A DNA stretch of 64,000 nucleotides from positions 496,001 through 560,000 of the forward strand of contig NZ_CP009632.1 in the NCBI RefSeq assembly GCF_000959445.1. Direction: 5' to 3'. The stretch comes from Burkholderia vietnamiensis LMG 10929. Lineage in GTDB: Bacteria; Pseudomonadota; Gammaproteobacteria; Burkholderiales; Burkholderiaceae. This document shows positions 31,220-39,142 of this stretch, in pieces. Each line of letters opens with the position of its first letter. Positions within the stretch are counted from its first letter, which is position 1. A program made the position numbers and the translations under genes. The notes under the pieces were generated by a model. The model ran no database searches. It was given only the letters and a program-made list of their open reading frames with translations, and had not been told where the DNA came from.

Positions 31220-31281
31220 GCCGCGTGCCGACCGCCGTCCACGCGTTCAATGCGTTCAACGACAAGGAGTGAATCGCGATC

Positions 31282-31686
31282 ATGCTGCCGAATGTCACCA
31301 TCACCGCCGCGGCGGACAAGTTCATGCGCCGTATCGTGCGTTTCTCGGGCTTGCCGGCCGGCGCGGGCTTCCGGCTCGTCGTCAGCGCCGGCGGCTGCTC
31401 GGGCTATAACGCGGCGTTCAGCGCCGAGGCCGCGCCGCAGGCGGGCGAGGCGGTGCTCGACGCCGACGGCCTGCGCGTGTTCCTGCCCGCGGAAAGCCGG
31501 ATGCTGCTCGACGGCGTGACGATCGATTTCGTCGAAACGGCGACGCAGTCGGGCTTCACGTTCACGAACCCGAACCAGGCGCCGTGTGCGTGCAGCAGCG
31601 CCGCGCCGGCGGAGCCCGGCGTCGCGAAGATCGGCATCGACGCGATCGGCCGCGGCCGGCCGCCCGAGCTGTCGCGCGCGTCGTGA
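31282..31686 (+). CDS. HesB/IscA-like protein of nifB operon
   Basis: A 134-residue A-type domain protein with AGGCSGYNAAF and a C-terminal CACSS in place of the usual CGCG, so one or more ligand Cys remain. A 20-residue tail follows. It belongs to the nif-specific IscA group often found next to nifB or nifU. Likely role: Fe-S donation to nitrogenase biosynthetic proteins. Confidence 0.82.
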   Translation: MLPNVTITAAADKFMRRIVRFSGLPAGAGFRLVVSAGGCSGYNAAFSAEAAPQAGEAVLDADGLRVFLPAESRMLLDGVTIDFVETATQSGFTFTNPNQAPCACSSAAPAEPGVAKIGIDAIGRGRPPELSRAS

Positions 31687-31702
31687 CCGACGGGAGCGGA
31701 CC

Positions 31703-32275
31703 ATGTACGGCGAATCCCGCACGCTCGACGACGCACTCTCCGCGTTCGCGTGTTCGGCGCTCGGCGGTGGCCTGCCGGCGCCCGTTGCCGCATGGATCGA
31801 CGCCGCCGGGCGCTTGCAGCATCGCCCGGACGACGCGCTGGCATTGCTCGAACGCGCGCGGGCGGCGCTGCCCGCGCATCCGGCGCCGCTGATCGCGTTG
31901 TACCGCTTCCATTTCTACGGCCATCGGCTCGCGCAGGCGCGTGCAGTCGGCGAGGCAGCGCTTGCGCTCGTGCGCACGGCGCTCGGCCCGCGCGTCGGCG
32001 ATGCGCCGCCGACGGGCGACGCGGTACGCTACGACGCGACGGTGCGCTTCCAGCTGTTCGTGATGAAGGGGCTCGCATACCTGAACCTGCGGCTCGGCGA
32101 GCGCGCGGCGGCGCGCTCGCTGCTCGACGAATTGCGGCGCCTCGACCCGGACGACCGGGTGGGCGGCGCACTGCTGCTGCACGTGCTGACGCGCGACGAA
32201 CGCCGCGCGGACGACGATGACGACGACGCGCTGCACGCGCATCCGGCGCGCGGCTGGGCGGAGACGCCGAGATGA
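31703..32275 (+). CDS. TPR-like nif-associated protein, copy 2
   Basis: A 190-residue helical protein homologous to the 158-residue one at 16574-17050: shared patterns are LYRFHFYGHRLAQA, VRFQLFVMKGLAYLNLRLGE and LRRLDPDDRVGG. It has an Asp-rich patch near the C-terminus (ADDDDDDALHAH). It overlaps the LRV gene by four bases. Probably a protein-interaction factor in nitrogenase maturation; function unknown. Confidence 0.68.
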   Translation: MYGESRTLDDALSAFACSALGGGLPAPVAAWIDAAGRLQHRPDDALALLERARAALPAHPAPLIALYRFHFYGHRLAQARAVGEAALALVRTALGPRVGDAPPTGDAVRYDATVRFQLFVMKGLAYLNLRLGERAAARSLLDELRRLDPDDRVGGALLLHVLTRDERRADDDDDDALHAHPARGWAETPR

Positions 32276-33216
32276 ACCGCTCGCCACGCTCCTCGCACGC
32301 AGGGCGGTCGCCGCGCGAGCGCGCCGCCGGGCCGGCTCGCGATAGCGCGCTCGGCCGGGCGCGCAGCGTCCCGGCGCAGGCCGACGCGAACGCGCCGGCC
32401 GCGCCGCGCGCGTCGGCGCCCGCCGGCGACATCCCGCCGCTGGATTGGCAGGGCGGCGCGCTCGACTGTGCGCGCTGCCCGTACGCGGCGCTGCGGGGCC
32501 GCGCGGGCGAAGCCGGCTGCGAGCCGGGCCGCGCCTGCATGCAGGACGCGTATGCGCGCCGGATCGACCGCTTCTTCAGCTGGCATCCGGCACTCGCCAA
32601 CGAACAGCTCGCGCACCCGTATTTCGAGGTGCGCGCGATCGCCGCGCGCTACGCGGACGTGTTCCGGCTGCCCGCGCTGCTCGACGATCCGGACGAAACC
32701 GTGCGGCTGCAGGTGGCGCTGCGCCTGCCGCACGCATATCTGTCGCGGCTCGCGGGCGATCCGCACCGCGAGGTGCGGATCCGCGTCGCGCAGCGCGTCG
32801 ATCCGGCCGTGCTCGCGAGCATGCGGACCGATCCCGACTACGGCGTGCGCGACTGGGTCGCGCGCCGCCTGCCGGTCGCCCTGCTGCCGTCGATGGCGCG
32901 GGACGCCGATCGCGGCGTGCGCATGCGCGTGGCCGAGCGGCTCGACATGCCGGCGCTGCTGCGGATGGTGGACGACGCGGACGCCGAGGTGCGCCGGCGC
33001 GTCGCCGCGCGGCTGCCGGCGCCGCTGCTCGGCAACCTGCTCGGCGACGCGGATTGGCGCGTGCGCTGGGAGATCGCGCGGCGCGCGCCGCCGGGCATCG
33101 TCGTGCTGCTGCTCGACGATGCGGATGACGAAGTGTGCGCGCTCGCCAGGCGCAGGCTGCGTTCGGACGATCCGTCGCAACCGCTGGAACTCGATAGTGG
33201 AGCCGACCATGGCTGA
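32272..33216 (+). CDS. 4Fe-4S LRV (leucine-rich-repeat variant) protein
   Basis: A 314-residue protein. The first 60 residues are a low-complexity basic/Ala/Pro segment; residues about 60-95 carry Cys ligands (CARCPYAAL, GCEPGRAC) of an N-terminal 4Fe-4S module; the rest is tandem helical repeats (FEVRAIAARY, ETVRLQVALRL, REVRIRVAQRV, AEVRRRVAARL) typical of the Azotobacter LRV protein. It overlaps its neighbours on both sides. Function unknown but nif-specific. Confidence 0.88.
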   Translation: MNRSPRSSHAGRSPRERAAGPARDSALGRARSVPAQADANAPAAPRASAPAGDIPPLDWQGGALDCARCPYAALRGRAGEAGCEPGRACMQDAYARRIDRFFSWHPALANEQLAHPYFEVRAIAARYADVFRLPALLDDPDETVRLQVALRLPHAYLSRLAGDPHREVRIRVAQRVDPAVLASMRTDPDYGVRDWVARRLPVALLPSMARDADRGVRMRVAERLDMPALLRMVDDADAEVRRRVAARLPAPLLGNLLGDADWRVRWEIARRAPPGIVVLLLDDADDEVCALARRRLRSDDPSQPLELDSGADHG

Positions 33217-33604
33217 CATCAACCGCGACGACGACGTGATCGAGGTCGCCCATCCGCCGCGTTTTTCGTTCGGCGAGCGGGTGGTCGCGCGCTCGGCGGT
33301 GCGCAACGACGGCACCTACAGCGGCAAGGACATCGGCGAGGTGCTCGTCAACAAGGGCGACGTCGGCTACGTGACGAGCATCAACACGTTCCTGCAGCAG
33401 TTCTATATCTACGCGGTCGACTTCGTCGACACCGGCCACCGGGTCGGGATGCGCGCGAAGGAGCTGTGCACGCTCGACAACCTGCCCGACGACGTGCTCG
33501 CGAAGCTCGGCGCGCACGCGGGCCGGCTCGGCGAGCTCGGGCGGGCCGTTGCAGCCGACGGGCCGCACGCCGCGGCGCGCGGAGAACCGGAGACGTCATC
33601 GTGA
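33209..33604 (+). CDS. nifZ: NifZ
   Basis: A 131-residue NifZ-domain protein with PPRFSFGERVVARSAVRNDGTY and GDVGYVTSINTFLQQFYIYAVDF. NifZ helps form the second P-cluster of the MoFe protein. Overlaps LRV by eight bases and the next nifZ-like gene by four. Confidence 0.9.
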   Translation: MADINRDDDVIEVAHPPRFSFGERVVARSAVRNDGTYSGKDIGEVLVNKGDVGYVTSINTFLQQFYIYAVDFVDTGHRVGMRAKELCTLDNLPDDVLAKLGAHAGRLGELGRAVAADGPHAAARGEPETSS

Positions 33605-33885
33605 ACATGATGGAGCCCATGCGGGAGCCCGAGTATTCGTGGGGCATGCGCGTCGTCGCGCTGGACGATCTGTGCAACGACGGCAGCTATCCGGACCATG
33701 CGCCCGGCGCGCGCCTCGTCGACGCGGGCGCGGTGGGCGAGATCGTCAACGTCGGGCAGGTCGTTGACACGGGCGAGCCGGTTTACCTGGTCGAGTTCGG
33801 CCGGCAGGTGATCGGTTGTACCGAGGACGAGATCGCGCCGGCGCCGGCCGGCCTGCTGCCCGAACACGACGGGGCGGCGCGATGA
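33601..33885 (+). CDS. Second NifZ-domain protein
   Basis: A 94-residue NifZ-like protein with YSWGMRVVALDDLCNDGSYPDHAPGA and GEIVNVGQVVDTGEPVYLVEF. The start is probably GTG in a GTGA overlap; ATG at 33607 is an alternative. Two NifZ domains in tandem suggest division of labour in P-cluster maturation or heterodimer formation. Confidence 0.82.
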   Translation: MNMMEPMREPEYSWGMRVVALDDLCNDGSYPDHAPGARLVDAGAVGEIVNVGQVVDTGEPVYLVEFGRQVIGCTEDEIAPAPAGLLPEHDGAAR

Positions 33886-34238
33886 TGACGCAGGGGCGAG
33901 CGGCGCCCGGGCGCGGCCAGCCGGCGAGCGTCGTCGATTTCACGCAGCGGCGCATCGAACGCGCGCTGCGCGAGCGTGCGCGCTATCGCTACGTGAGCCC
34001 GCGCGTGATGCGCGACGCCGACGGATTCCGGATCGAGAGCCCGTGCTGCTCGCGCAACGTCGATCCGGGCGGCGGCGTGATCGACATCGCGCGGCTCGCG
34101 CGCGGCCCCGCCGGGCGCTGGAGCCTGTACGCCCGCGATCATGCAGCGCACCGCTGGTCGTGGCGGTACGAAAGCGCCGATCTCGACCTGCTGCTGGAGC
34201 TGCTGTGCGTCGACGCCGAGCGCGTGTTCTGGCCGTGA
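33882..34238 (+). CDS. Conserved nif-cluster protein, orf118
   Basis: A 118-residue protein with RERARYRYVSPRVMRDADGFRIES, then SPCCSRNVDP (a Cys pair), GGVIDIARL and WSWRYESADLDLLLELLCVDAERVFW. It resembles the DUF3024-type proteins that recur in nif clusters, although I cannot verify the assignment. The Cys-Cys pair could bind metal. It starts at ATGATG overlapping the previous gene. Confidence 0.62.
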   Translation: MMTQGRAAPGRGQPASVVDFTQRRIERALRERARYRYVSPRVMRDADGFRIESPCCSRNVDPGGGVIDIARLARGPAGRWSLYARDHAAHRWSWRYESADLDLLLELLCVDAERVFWP

Positions 34239-34257
34239 CGCACGACGGGGAGCGACG

Positions 34258-35412
34258 ATGATCTATCTCGACCACAACGCGACGACGGCACCCGCGCCGG
34301 CGGCGATCGACGCGATGCTCGCCGTGCTGACCGACGTGTGGGCCAACGCGTCGTCGCAGCATGGCGCCGGACAGCAGGCGAAGCGCACGCTGGCCGCCGC
34401 GCGCGCGACGATCGCCGGCGCGCTCGGTTGCAAGGCCAGGGAAGTGGTCTTCACGAGCGGCGCGACCGAGGCGAATCATCTCGCGGTGCTCGGGCTCGGG
34501 GCGTCGGCCACGGCCTCGGCCGTGCGGCGCAGGCTCGTCTTCGGCGCGACGGAGCATGCGGCGCAGCTGAAGCTCGCGCACGCGCTCGCCGCCCAGGGCC
34601 GTCCGGTCGATTTCATCGCGGTGCGGCCGGACGGCGTGCTCGATCTCGACAGCGCCGCGCGCGTGATCGGCCCGGACGTCGCGCTGGTGTCGGTGATGGC
34701 GGCGAACAACGAGACCGGCGTGCTGATGCCGATCGCCGACGTGAAGGCGCTCGCGCAGGCGGCGGGCGCGCTGCTGCACGTCGACGCGACGCAGCTGGTC
34801 GGCAAGCTGCCGTTCGATTTCGCGGCGCTCGGCGCCGACGCGGTGTCGCTGTCCGCGCACAAGCTGCACGGGCCGAAAGGGATCGGCGCGCTGCTCGTGC
34901 GCGACGGCGTGCCGCTCGCGGCGCAGTTTCCCGGCAGCCAGGAGCGGCACCGGCGCGGCGGCACCGAAAACCTGCCCGCGATCGTCGGCTTCGCCGCAGC
35001 GCTCGAGCGGCTGGCCGATGCGCTCGCCGACGCCGCGCGGATCGCCGCGCTGCGCGACGCGTTCGAGGCCGGCCTGCGCGCGGCGCTGCCCGGCGTGCAC
35101 GTGTATGGCGCGAGCGCGCCGCGCTTGCCCGGCACGAGCTGCCTGCGCGTCGGCCGGCTGGACGCCGACACCGTCTTGCAGCGCTGCGAGCAGATCGGCG
35201 TGTGCGCGTCGTCGGGCTCGGCGTGTTCGTCCGGCGGCAGCGAGCCGTCGCACGTGCTGAGCGCGATGGGCGTGCCGCGCGACGAGGCGCTCGGCGCCGT
35301 GCGCTTCTCGCTCGGCGCGGCCACCAGCGCGCGCGACATCGATTACCTGCTCGCCGCGCTGCCTCCGTTGTTGAAGCCGTTGCTGGCCGAAGCGGCCGTG
35401 CAGCCGACCTGA
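34258..35412 (+). CDS. nifS: NifS cysteine desulfurase
   Basis: A 384-residue PLP enzyme: YLDHNATT at the N-terminus, ANNETGVLMPI, the Schiff-base Lys in SLSAHKLHGPKG, and the catalytic Cys loop SSGSACSSGGSEPSHVL. It mobilises sulfur from cysteine. As the only desulfurase in this window it probably also serves the iscU operon, which lacks its own. Confidence 0.95.
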   Translation: MIYLDHNATTAPAPAAIDAMLAVLTDVWANASSQHGAGQQAKRTLAAARATIAGALGCKAREVVFTSGATEANHLAVLGLGASATASAVRRRLVFGATEHAAQLKLAHALAAQGRPVDFIAVRPDGVLDLDSAARVIGPDVALVSVMAANNETGVLMPIADVKALAQAAGALLHVDATQLVGKLPFDFAALGADAVSLSAHKLHGPKGIGALLVRDGVPLAAQFPGSQERHRRGGTENLPAIVGFAAALERLADALADAARIAALRDAFEAGLRAALPGVHVYGASAPRLPGTSCLRVGRLDADTVLQRCEQIGVCASSGSACSSGGSEPSHVLSAMGVPRDEALGAVRFSLGAATSARDIDYLLAALPPLLKPLLAEAAVQPT

Positions 35413-35439
35413 ACCCGTCGTATCCCCGGAGTCTTTATC

Positions 35440-35658
35440 GTGAAAGTGATGATTCGCAGAGACAGCAAAGGCGTGCTGAGCGCCTACGTGCCGAAGAAGG
35501 ACCTCGAGGAGCCGATCGTGTCGATGGCGCGGCCGCAGATGTGGGGCGGGCTCGTCACGCTCGGCAATGGCTGGCAGCTCGAGCTGCCCGAGATGGATGC
35601 CGCCACGGCGCTGCCCGTGACGGTCGAAGCGCGGCGTATCGCCGGCGTGGAGGAATGA
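35440..35658 (+). CDS. nifT: NifT/FixU
   Basis: A 72-residue protein with KVMIRR, LSAYVPKKDLEE and WGGLVTLGNGWQLELPEM, characteristic of NifT. It starts at GTG, 28 bases after nifS. Function is not settled; it is dispensable in model diazotrophs. Confidence 0.9.
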   Translation: MKVMIRRDSKGVLSAYVPKKDLEEPIVSMARPQMWGGLVTLGNGWQLELPEMDAATALPVTVEARRIAGVEE

Positions 35659-35659
35659 C

Positions 35660-35938
35660 ATGGCGCTCACCGCCGAGCAAGTCCAGGCCGCGGCCGAGCT
35701 GATCGGCTCGGCGTCGACGCTCGACGCCGCCGCGAGCCGGTGGCGCGAGCGCTTTCCGGACGTGCGCACGATGCAGCTCGGCGCGGCCGACATGTGCGGC
35801 GAGACGCCCGCCCTGCGCGTCGGCGCGCGGGCCGTCTACTTCGTCCGGATCGCCGGGATGTGCCTGTCGATCACGGCGCATGCGAGCGAAGCGAACGCGC
35901 TGATCCTCACCGACGCTGGGAGCGGCCATGGAACTTGA
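35660..35938 (+). CDS. Small nif-associated protein, orf92
   Basis: A 92-residue protein with an N-terminal helical segment (VQAAAELIGSASTLDAAASRWRERF) and a mixed core (VRTMQLGAADMCGETPAL, YFVRIAGMCLSITAHASEANAL) containing two Cys. It resembles DUF6129-type nif proteins, though this is from memory. It overlaps the DegT-like gene by eleven bases. Confidence 0.6.
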   Translation: MALTAEQVQAAAELIGSASTLDAAASRWRERFPDVRTMQLGAADMCGETPALRVGARAVYFVRIAGMCLSITAHASEANALILTDAGSGHGT

Positions 35939-37091
35939 CGAGATTGCGCTCGCCGAGCCGGCGTGCGGTGCGCGTGAAATCGAGCTGGTGAGCGCGGTGC
36001 TGCGCTCGTCGCGCTGGAGCGACGGCCCGATGCGCGAAGCATTCGAGCGCGCGTTCGCTGGCTGGGCCGGCCGCGCGCATGCGGTCGCGGTCGCGAGCGG
36101 CACGCTCGGCGCGTGGCTCGCGCTGCGCGCGCTCGGCATCGGGGCCGGCGACGAGGTGATCTGCGCATCGCACACCTGGCATCAGGTCGCGCAGGCGATC
36201 ACGCTGGCGGGGGCGACGCCGGTGTTCGCGGACATCGATTACTGGAGCGGCTGCCTGAGCGCCGACAAGGCCGGCTCGAAGATCGGGCCGCGCACGGGGG
36301 CCATCCTCGCCGGCAACACGAACGGCCATCCCGCCGCGTGGGGCCCGCTGCGCGAGCTGGCCGATGCGCACGGGCTCGCGCTGATCGAGGACAGCACCGA
36401 GGCGCTCGGCTCGCGCTACCGCGGCCGCACGGTCGGCTCGTTCGGCGACGTCGCGATTTTCGAGTTCTCGGCGCCGAGCGCGCTGTGCGCGGGCGAGGGC
36501 GCGATGCTCGTCACCGACGACGACGCGCTCGTGCACGAGCTGCGTTATCTGCGCGAGCGGCGCGTCGCGGACCGCGGCTCGGTGTCGGTCGGCGCGCGCG
36601 TGCCGCTGCAGGCCGGCATCAGCGAGCTGACGGCGGCGCTTGGCCTCGCGCAGCTCGCGAGCCTCGACGAGCGCCTCGCGCAGCGCAAGCAGGTCGAGCG
36701 CTGGTATCACGAGCAGATGCGCAGCTTCGAAGGCATCAAGCCGCCGTACACGGCCGACGACGTCGACGAGGTGAACTGGATGCTGTACGTCGTGCACCTC
36801 GGCAAGCGCTTCACGCAAAGCGCGCGCGCGCAGATGATCGACGACCTGAAGTCGTGCGGGATCGAGACCGCCGCATACAGCCATCCGCTGCACGAGCAGT
36901 TCCACTACATGCAGGCGGGCGACTCGATCGGCCGCAAGCGCGGCGTGCTGCCGGACACCGAGCGCATCGGCGACCGCGCGCTGGCGCTGCCGCTGCACAC
37001 CTTGCTCGACGCCGACGAGGTGAAGTTCATCGTCACGACCCTGAAGGACACCGCGACCAACGTGGGCGCGGGAGCCGCGATCTATCTGTGA
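35928..37091 (+). CDS. DegT/DnrJ/EryC1-fold protein lacking the PLP lysine
   Basis: A 387-residue DegT-family fold: VASGTLGAWLALRALGIGAGDEVI, DSTEALGSRYRGRTVGSFGDVAIF and a C-terminal domain with LPLHTLLDADEV. In active members the strand reads F-S-F-x-x-x-K-x-x-T-x-GEGG; here it is FEFSAPSALCAGEGA, placing Ser184 where the Schiff-base Lys should be. It therefore cannot form the normal internal aldimine. It overlaps orf92 and sits 11 bases before the SIR2-like gene. Role unknown; possibly a ligand sensor or structural partner. Confidence 0.85.
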   Translation: MELDEIALAEPACGAREIELVSAVLRSSRWSDGPMREAFERAFAGWAGRAHAVAVASGTLGAWLALRALGIGAGDEVICASHTWHQVAQAITLAGATPVFADIDYWSGCLSADKAGSKIGPRTGAILAGNTNGHPAAWGPLRELADAHGLALIEDSTEALGSRYRGRTVGSFGDVAIFEFSAPSALCAGEGAMLVTDDDALVHELRYLRERRVADRGSVSVGARVPLQAGISELTAALGLAQLASLDERLAQRKQVERWYHEQMRSFEGIKPPYTADDVDEVNWMLYVVHLGKRFTQSARAQMIDDLKSCGIETAAYSHPLHEQFHYMQAGDSIGRKRGVLPDTERIGDRALALPLHTLLDADEVKFIVTTLKDTATNVGAGAAIYL

Positions 37092-37102
37092 GGAAGCCGT
37101 TC

Positions 37103-37942
37103 ATGAGCATGTCGATCGAGCACATCGCCCGCCGGATCGAGGCGGGCAGCATCATTCCGTATCTCGGCCCGGGCCTGCTCGCGCTGTGCGCCGACGTGCG
37201 CGTGCCGGCCACCGCGGAGGCGCTGGCGCGGCTGATGACCGACAAGGTCAGCGTGCCGCACAAGATCCGCCACCGGCTCACGCAGGCCGCGCAGTTCATC
37301 GAGAACTTCAAGCATCGCAAGTCGGTGGTGAGCCTCATGAACGACGCGTTCGCGGCCTCGCCGGCGCCGTCGGCGCTGCATTGCGCGCTCGCCGCGAGCG
37401 GGGCGGGCCTGTATGTCGACACCTGGTACGACGACACCTTCGCGGCGGCGCTCGCGCGCATGCGGCCGGGCGGCTGGGCGCTGGTGCAGGGGCTGTCGCA
37501 GTCCGAGCACTTCGGCGAATGGTTCGCCGGCTACGACGCGCACGGCGCGCGGCTGCCCGAGGTCCCGTCCGCCGGCGCGCTGCTCTACAAGCCGATCGGC
37601 GCGCATGCGCCTGCCGCGAACTATCTGGTGTCCGACAGCGACTTCGTCGAAGTGCTGACCGAGATCGACATCCAGACGCCGATTCCGCCCGCGGTGCAGG
37701 CGTGGCGCAGCGGCCGCAGCTTCCTGTTCGTCGGTTGCCGCTTCGACGACCAGCTCGCCCGCAGCTTCGCGCGCCAGATCATGAAGCGTTCGTCCGATAC
37801 GCACTGGGCCGTGCTGCCGGACGAGCCGACGCGGATGGAGGCGCGCTTCCTCGACGAGCAGCGCATCGAGCGGATCGCGATGCCGCTCGATGCCTTTGCT
37901 CGCGCGCTGGTCGCCGAGTTGAGGCACGCGCTTCCCGCGTGA
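37103..37942 (+). CDS. SIR2-like protein with degenerate active site
   Basis: A 279-residue protein with the outline of SIR2_2-type domains: glycine loop IIPYLGPGLL (about 17-26), YVDTWYDDTFAAAL (104-117), LLYKPIGAHA (160-169), LVSDSDFVEVL and SFLFVGCRFDDQLARSF. In active sirtuin-like NADases the second block carries T-N-Y-D and the third H-G; here Trp108 and Ile165 occupy the Asn and His positions. AGGAAG supports the ATG; GTG at 37088 (GTGA overlap) is an alternative start. Possibly an NAD-binding, non-catalytic regulator. Confidence 0.7.
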   Translation: MSMSIEHIARRIEAGSIIPYLGPGLLALCADVRVPATAEALARLMTDKVSVPHKIRHRLTQAAQFIENFKHRKSVVSLMNDAFAASPAPSALHCALAASGAGLYVDTWYDDTFAAALARMRPGGWALVQGLSQSEHFGEWFAGYDAHGARLPEVPSAGALLYKPIGAHAPAANYLVSDSDFVEVLTEIDIQTPIPPAVQAWRSGRSFLFVGCRFDDQLARSFARQIMKRSSDTHWAVLPDEPTRMEARFLDEQRIERIAMPLDAFARALVAELRHALPA

Positions 37943-38022
37943 CGGCCGCGGCGCGGCATGTCGTCACGCGGTAGTTGCCGCCATTTTCCTTGTTGTCTTT
38001 CTCGTCCCGTGAGTATCTGACC

Positions 38023-38319
38023 ATGACCATCCTGACCGTTCTTCCTTCCGGTAAATCCTACGATGTCGCCGTCGGCGCGACGCTGTTGCAGGCGCTCCTC
38101 GGCGTCGGCGAGGCCATCGCGCACAAATGCGACGGCAAGGCCGAATGCGGGTCGTGCCATCTGTTCGTGCAGGAGGGCCGCAAGAGCCTGTCGAAGATTC
38201 AGCGCACCGAGAACGAAAAGCTCGATGCGATCGTCGGGGTCGGGTCGAAATCGCGGCTTGCGTGCCAGGCGGTGCTCGGCGACGAACCGGTGACCGTCGA
38301 GCTGTTGAGCTTCGTGTGA
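38023..38319 (+). CDS. Plant-type [2Fe-2S] ferredoxin
   Basis: A 98-residue [2Fe-2S] ferredoxin with ligands in CDGKAECGSCHLFV (C-x5-C-x2-C) and RLACQ. It closes the nifB operon, 80 bases after the SIR2-like gene, and converges on fmdB. Likely an electron donor or assembly ferredoxin. No separate promoter was recognised in the gap. Confidence 0.86.
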   Translation: MTILTVLPSGKSYDVAVGATLLQALLGVGEAIAHKCDGKAECGSCHLFVQEGRKSLSKIQRTENEKLDAIVGVGSKSRLACQAVLGDEPVTVELLSFV

Positions 38320-38432
38320 GGCAGACGTGAGGCCGTCGTGAGGCGGCATGCGGAGGCGGGCGTCGATGTCGCGAGCGGCTCTTGAGAACCGCATCGCGCT
38401 CATCGCCCGACCGACGCGCCCCCGTCATTCCG

Positions 38433-38669
38433 CTACTTCAGCAGCTTCGCGCGCTCCGCGGCCGAGAAGTTGCTCAGATGGCCCTCATGGGCCGCCTGCC
38501 GGCGGGCCTTCCTGACGATCTCGCGCGAGCGTCCGGGCGGCGCGGGCGCGCTGACCTGCTTGTCGAGCGCGGTGCTGCCGCAGTGCGGACACGCAGGCGA
38601 CGCGCCCGCCCGCACCAGCGCTTCGAAGGTCCGGCCGCAGTCGCGGCACCGATAGTCGTAAAGAGGCAT
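38433..38669 (-). CDS. FmdB-family zinc-ribbon protein
   Basis: A 78-residue protein with PLYDYRCRDCGRTFEALV and CPHCGSTAL forming a Cys4 zinc ribbon, then a basic helical tail. FmdB-type proteins are putative regulators. It is the last gene of the accessory operon that runs from the globin; 24 bases separate it from the ArsC-like gene. Confidence 0.85.
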   Translation of the reverse strand: MPLYDYRCRDCGRTFEALVRAGASPACPHCGSTALDKQVSAPAPPGRSREIVRKARRQAAHEGHLSNFSAAERAKLLK

Positions 38670-38693
38670 GGCGGCTCTCCGGTCAAATTGCAT

Positions 38694-39128
38694 TCAGGCC
38701 GACGCGGCGGCGCAGCCCGTCGTGGCGGCCGCACAGCCTTCGAGCGAACCGGTCGTCACGTCTGCCGCCGTCAACGGACCGAGGCCGATCCACGCATGCA
38801 CGCGCGCCGCATCGAAGCCGACCATCCGGCCGTCGCCCGCTTCCATCAGCGGCCGGCGAATCAGCAACGGTTCGGCCAGCAGCAGCGCGAGCGCGGCCGC
38901 GGCGTCGAGCGCCTCGGGGACGATCCGGCCGGCTTTCACGTCCGGCGCCGCGCGGTTGAACCATTCGTGCACCGGCAGCGGCTCGAGAAACGCGAACAGC
39001 GTCTTCGGCGTCCACGGCCAGCGCAGCAGATTGCGCACCTCGAGCGTGTGGCCGGCGGCGACCAGCAGCGCCTTCTGCGCCGCATTGCCGCCGCAGCCGG
39101 GTTTTTCGTAAAACGTGACATGAGCCAT
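38694..39128 (-). CDS. ArsC/Spx-like nitrogenase-associated protein
   Basis: A 144-residue thioredoxin-fold protein. VTFYEKPGCGGNAAQKALLVAAGH has the ArsC-like N-terminal Cys, and WFNRAAPDVKAGRIVPE plus RRPLMEAGDGRMVGFD fit the nitrogenase-associated branch of the ArsC family. AAGGA upstream favours this ATG over one 15 bases earlier. The C-terminus has two extra Cys (EGCAAATTGCAA). A thiol-redox role is plausible. Confidence 0.83.
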   Translation of the reverse strand: MAHVTFYEKPGCGGNAAQKALLVAAGHTLEVRNLLRWPWTPKTLFAFLEPLPVHEWFNRAAPDVKAGRIVPEALDAAAALALLLAEPLLIRRPLMEAGDGRMVGFDAARVHAWIGLGPLTAADVTTGSLEGCAAATTGCAAASA

Positions 39129-39142
39129 CGCAAGATCCTTCA

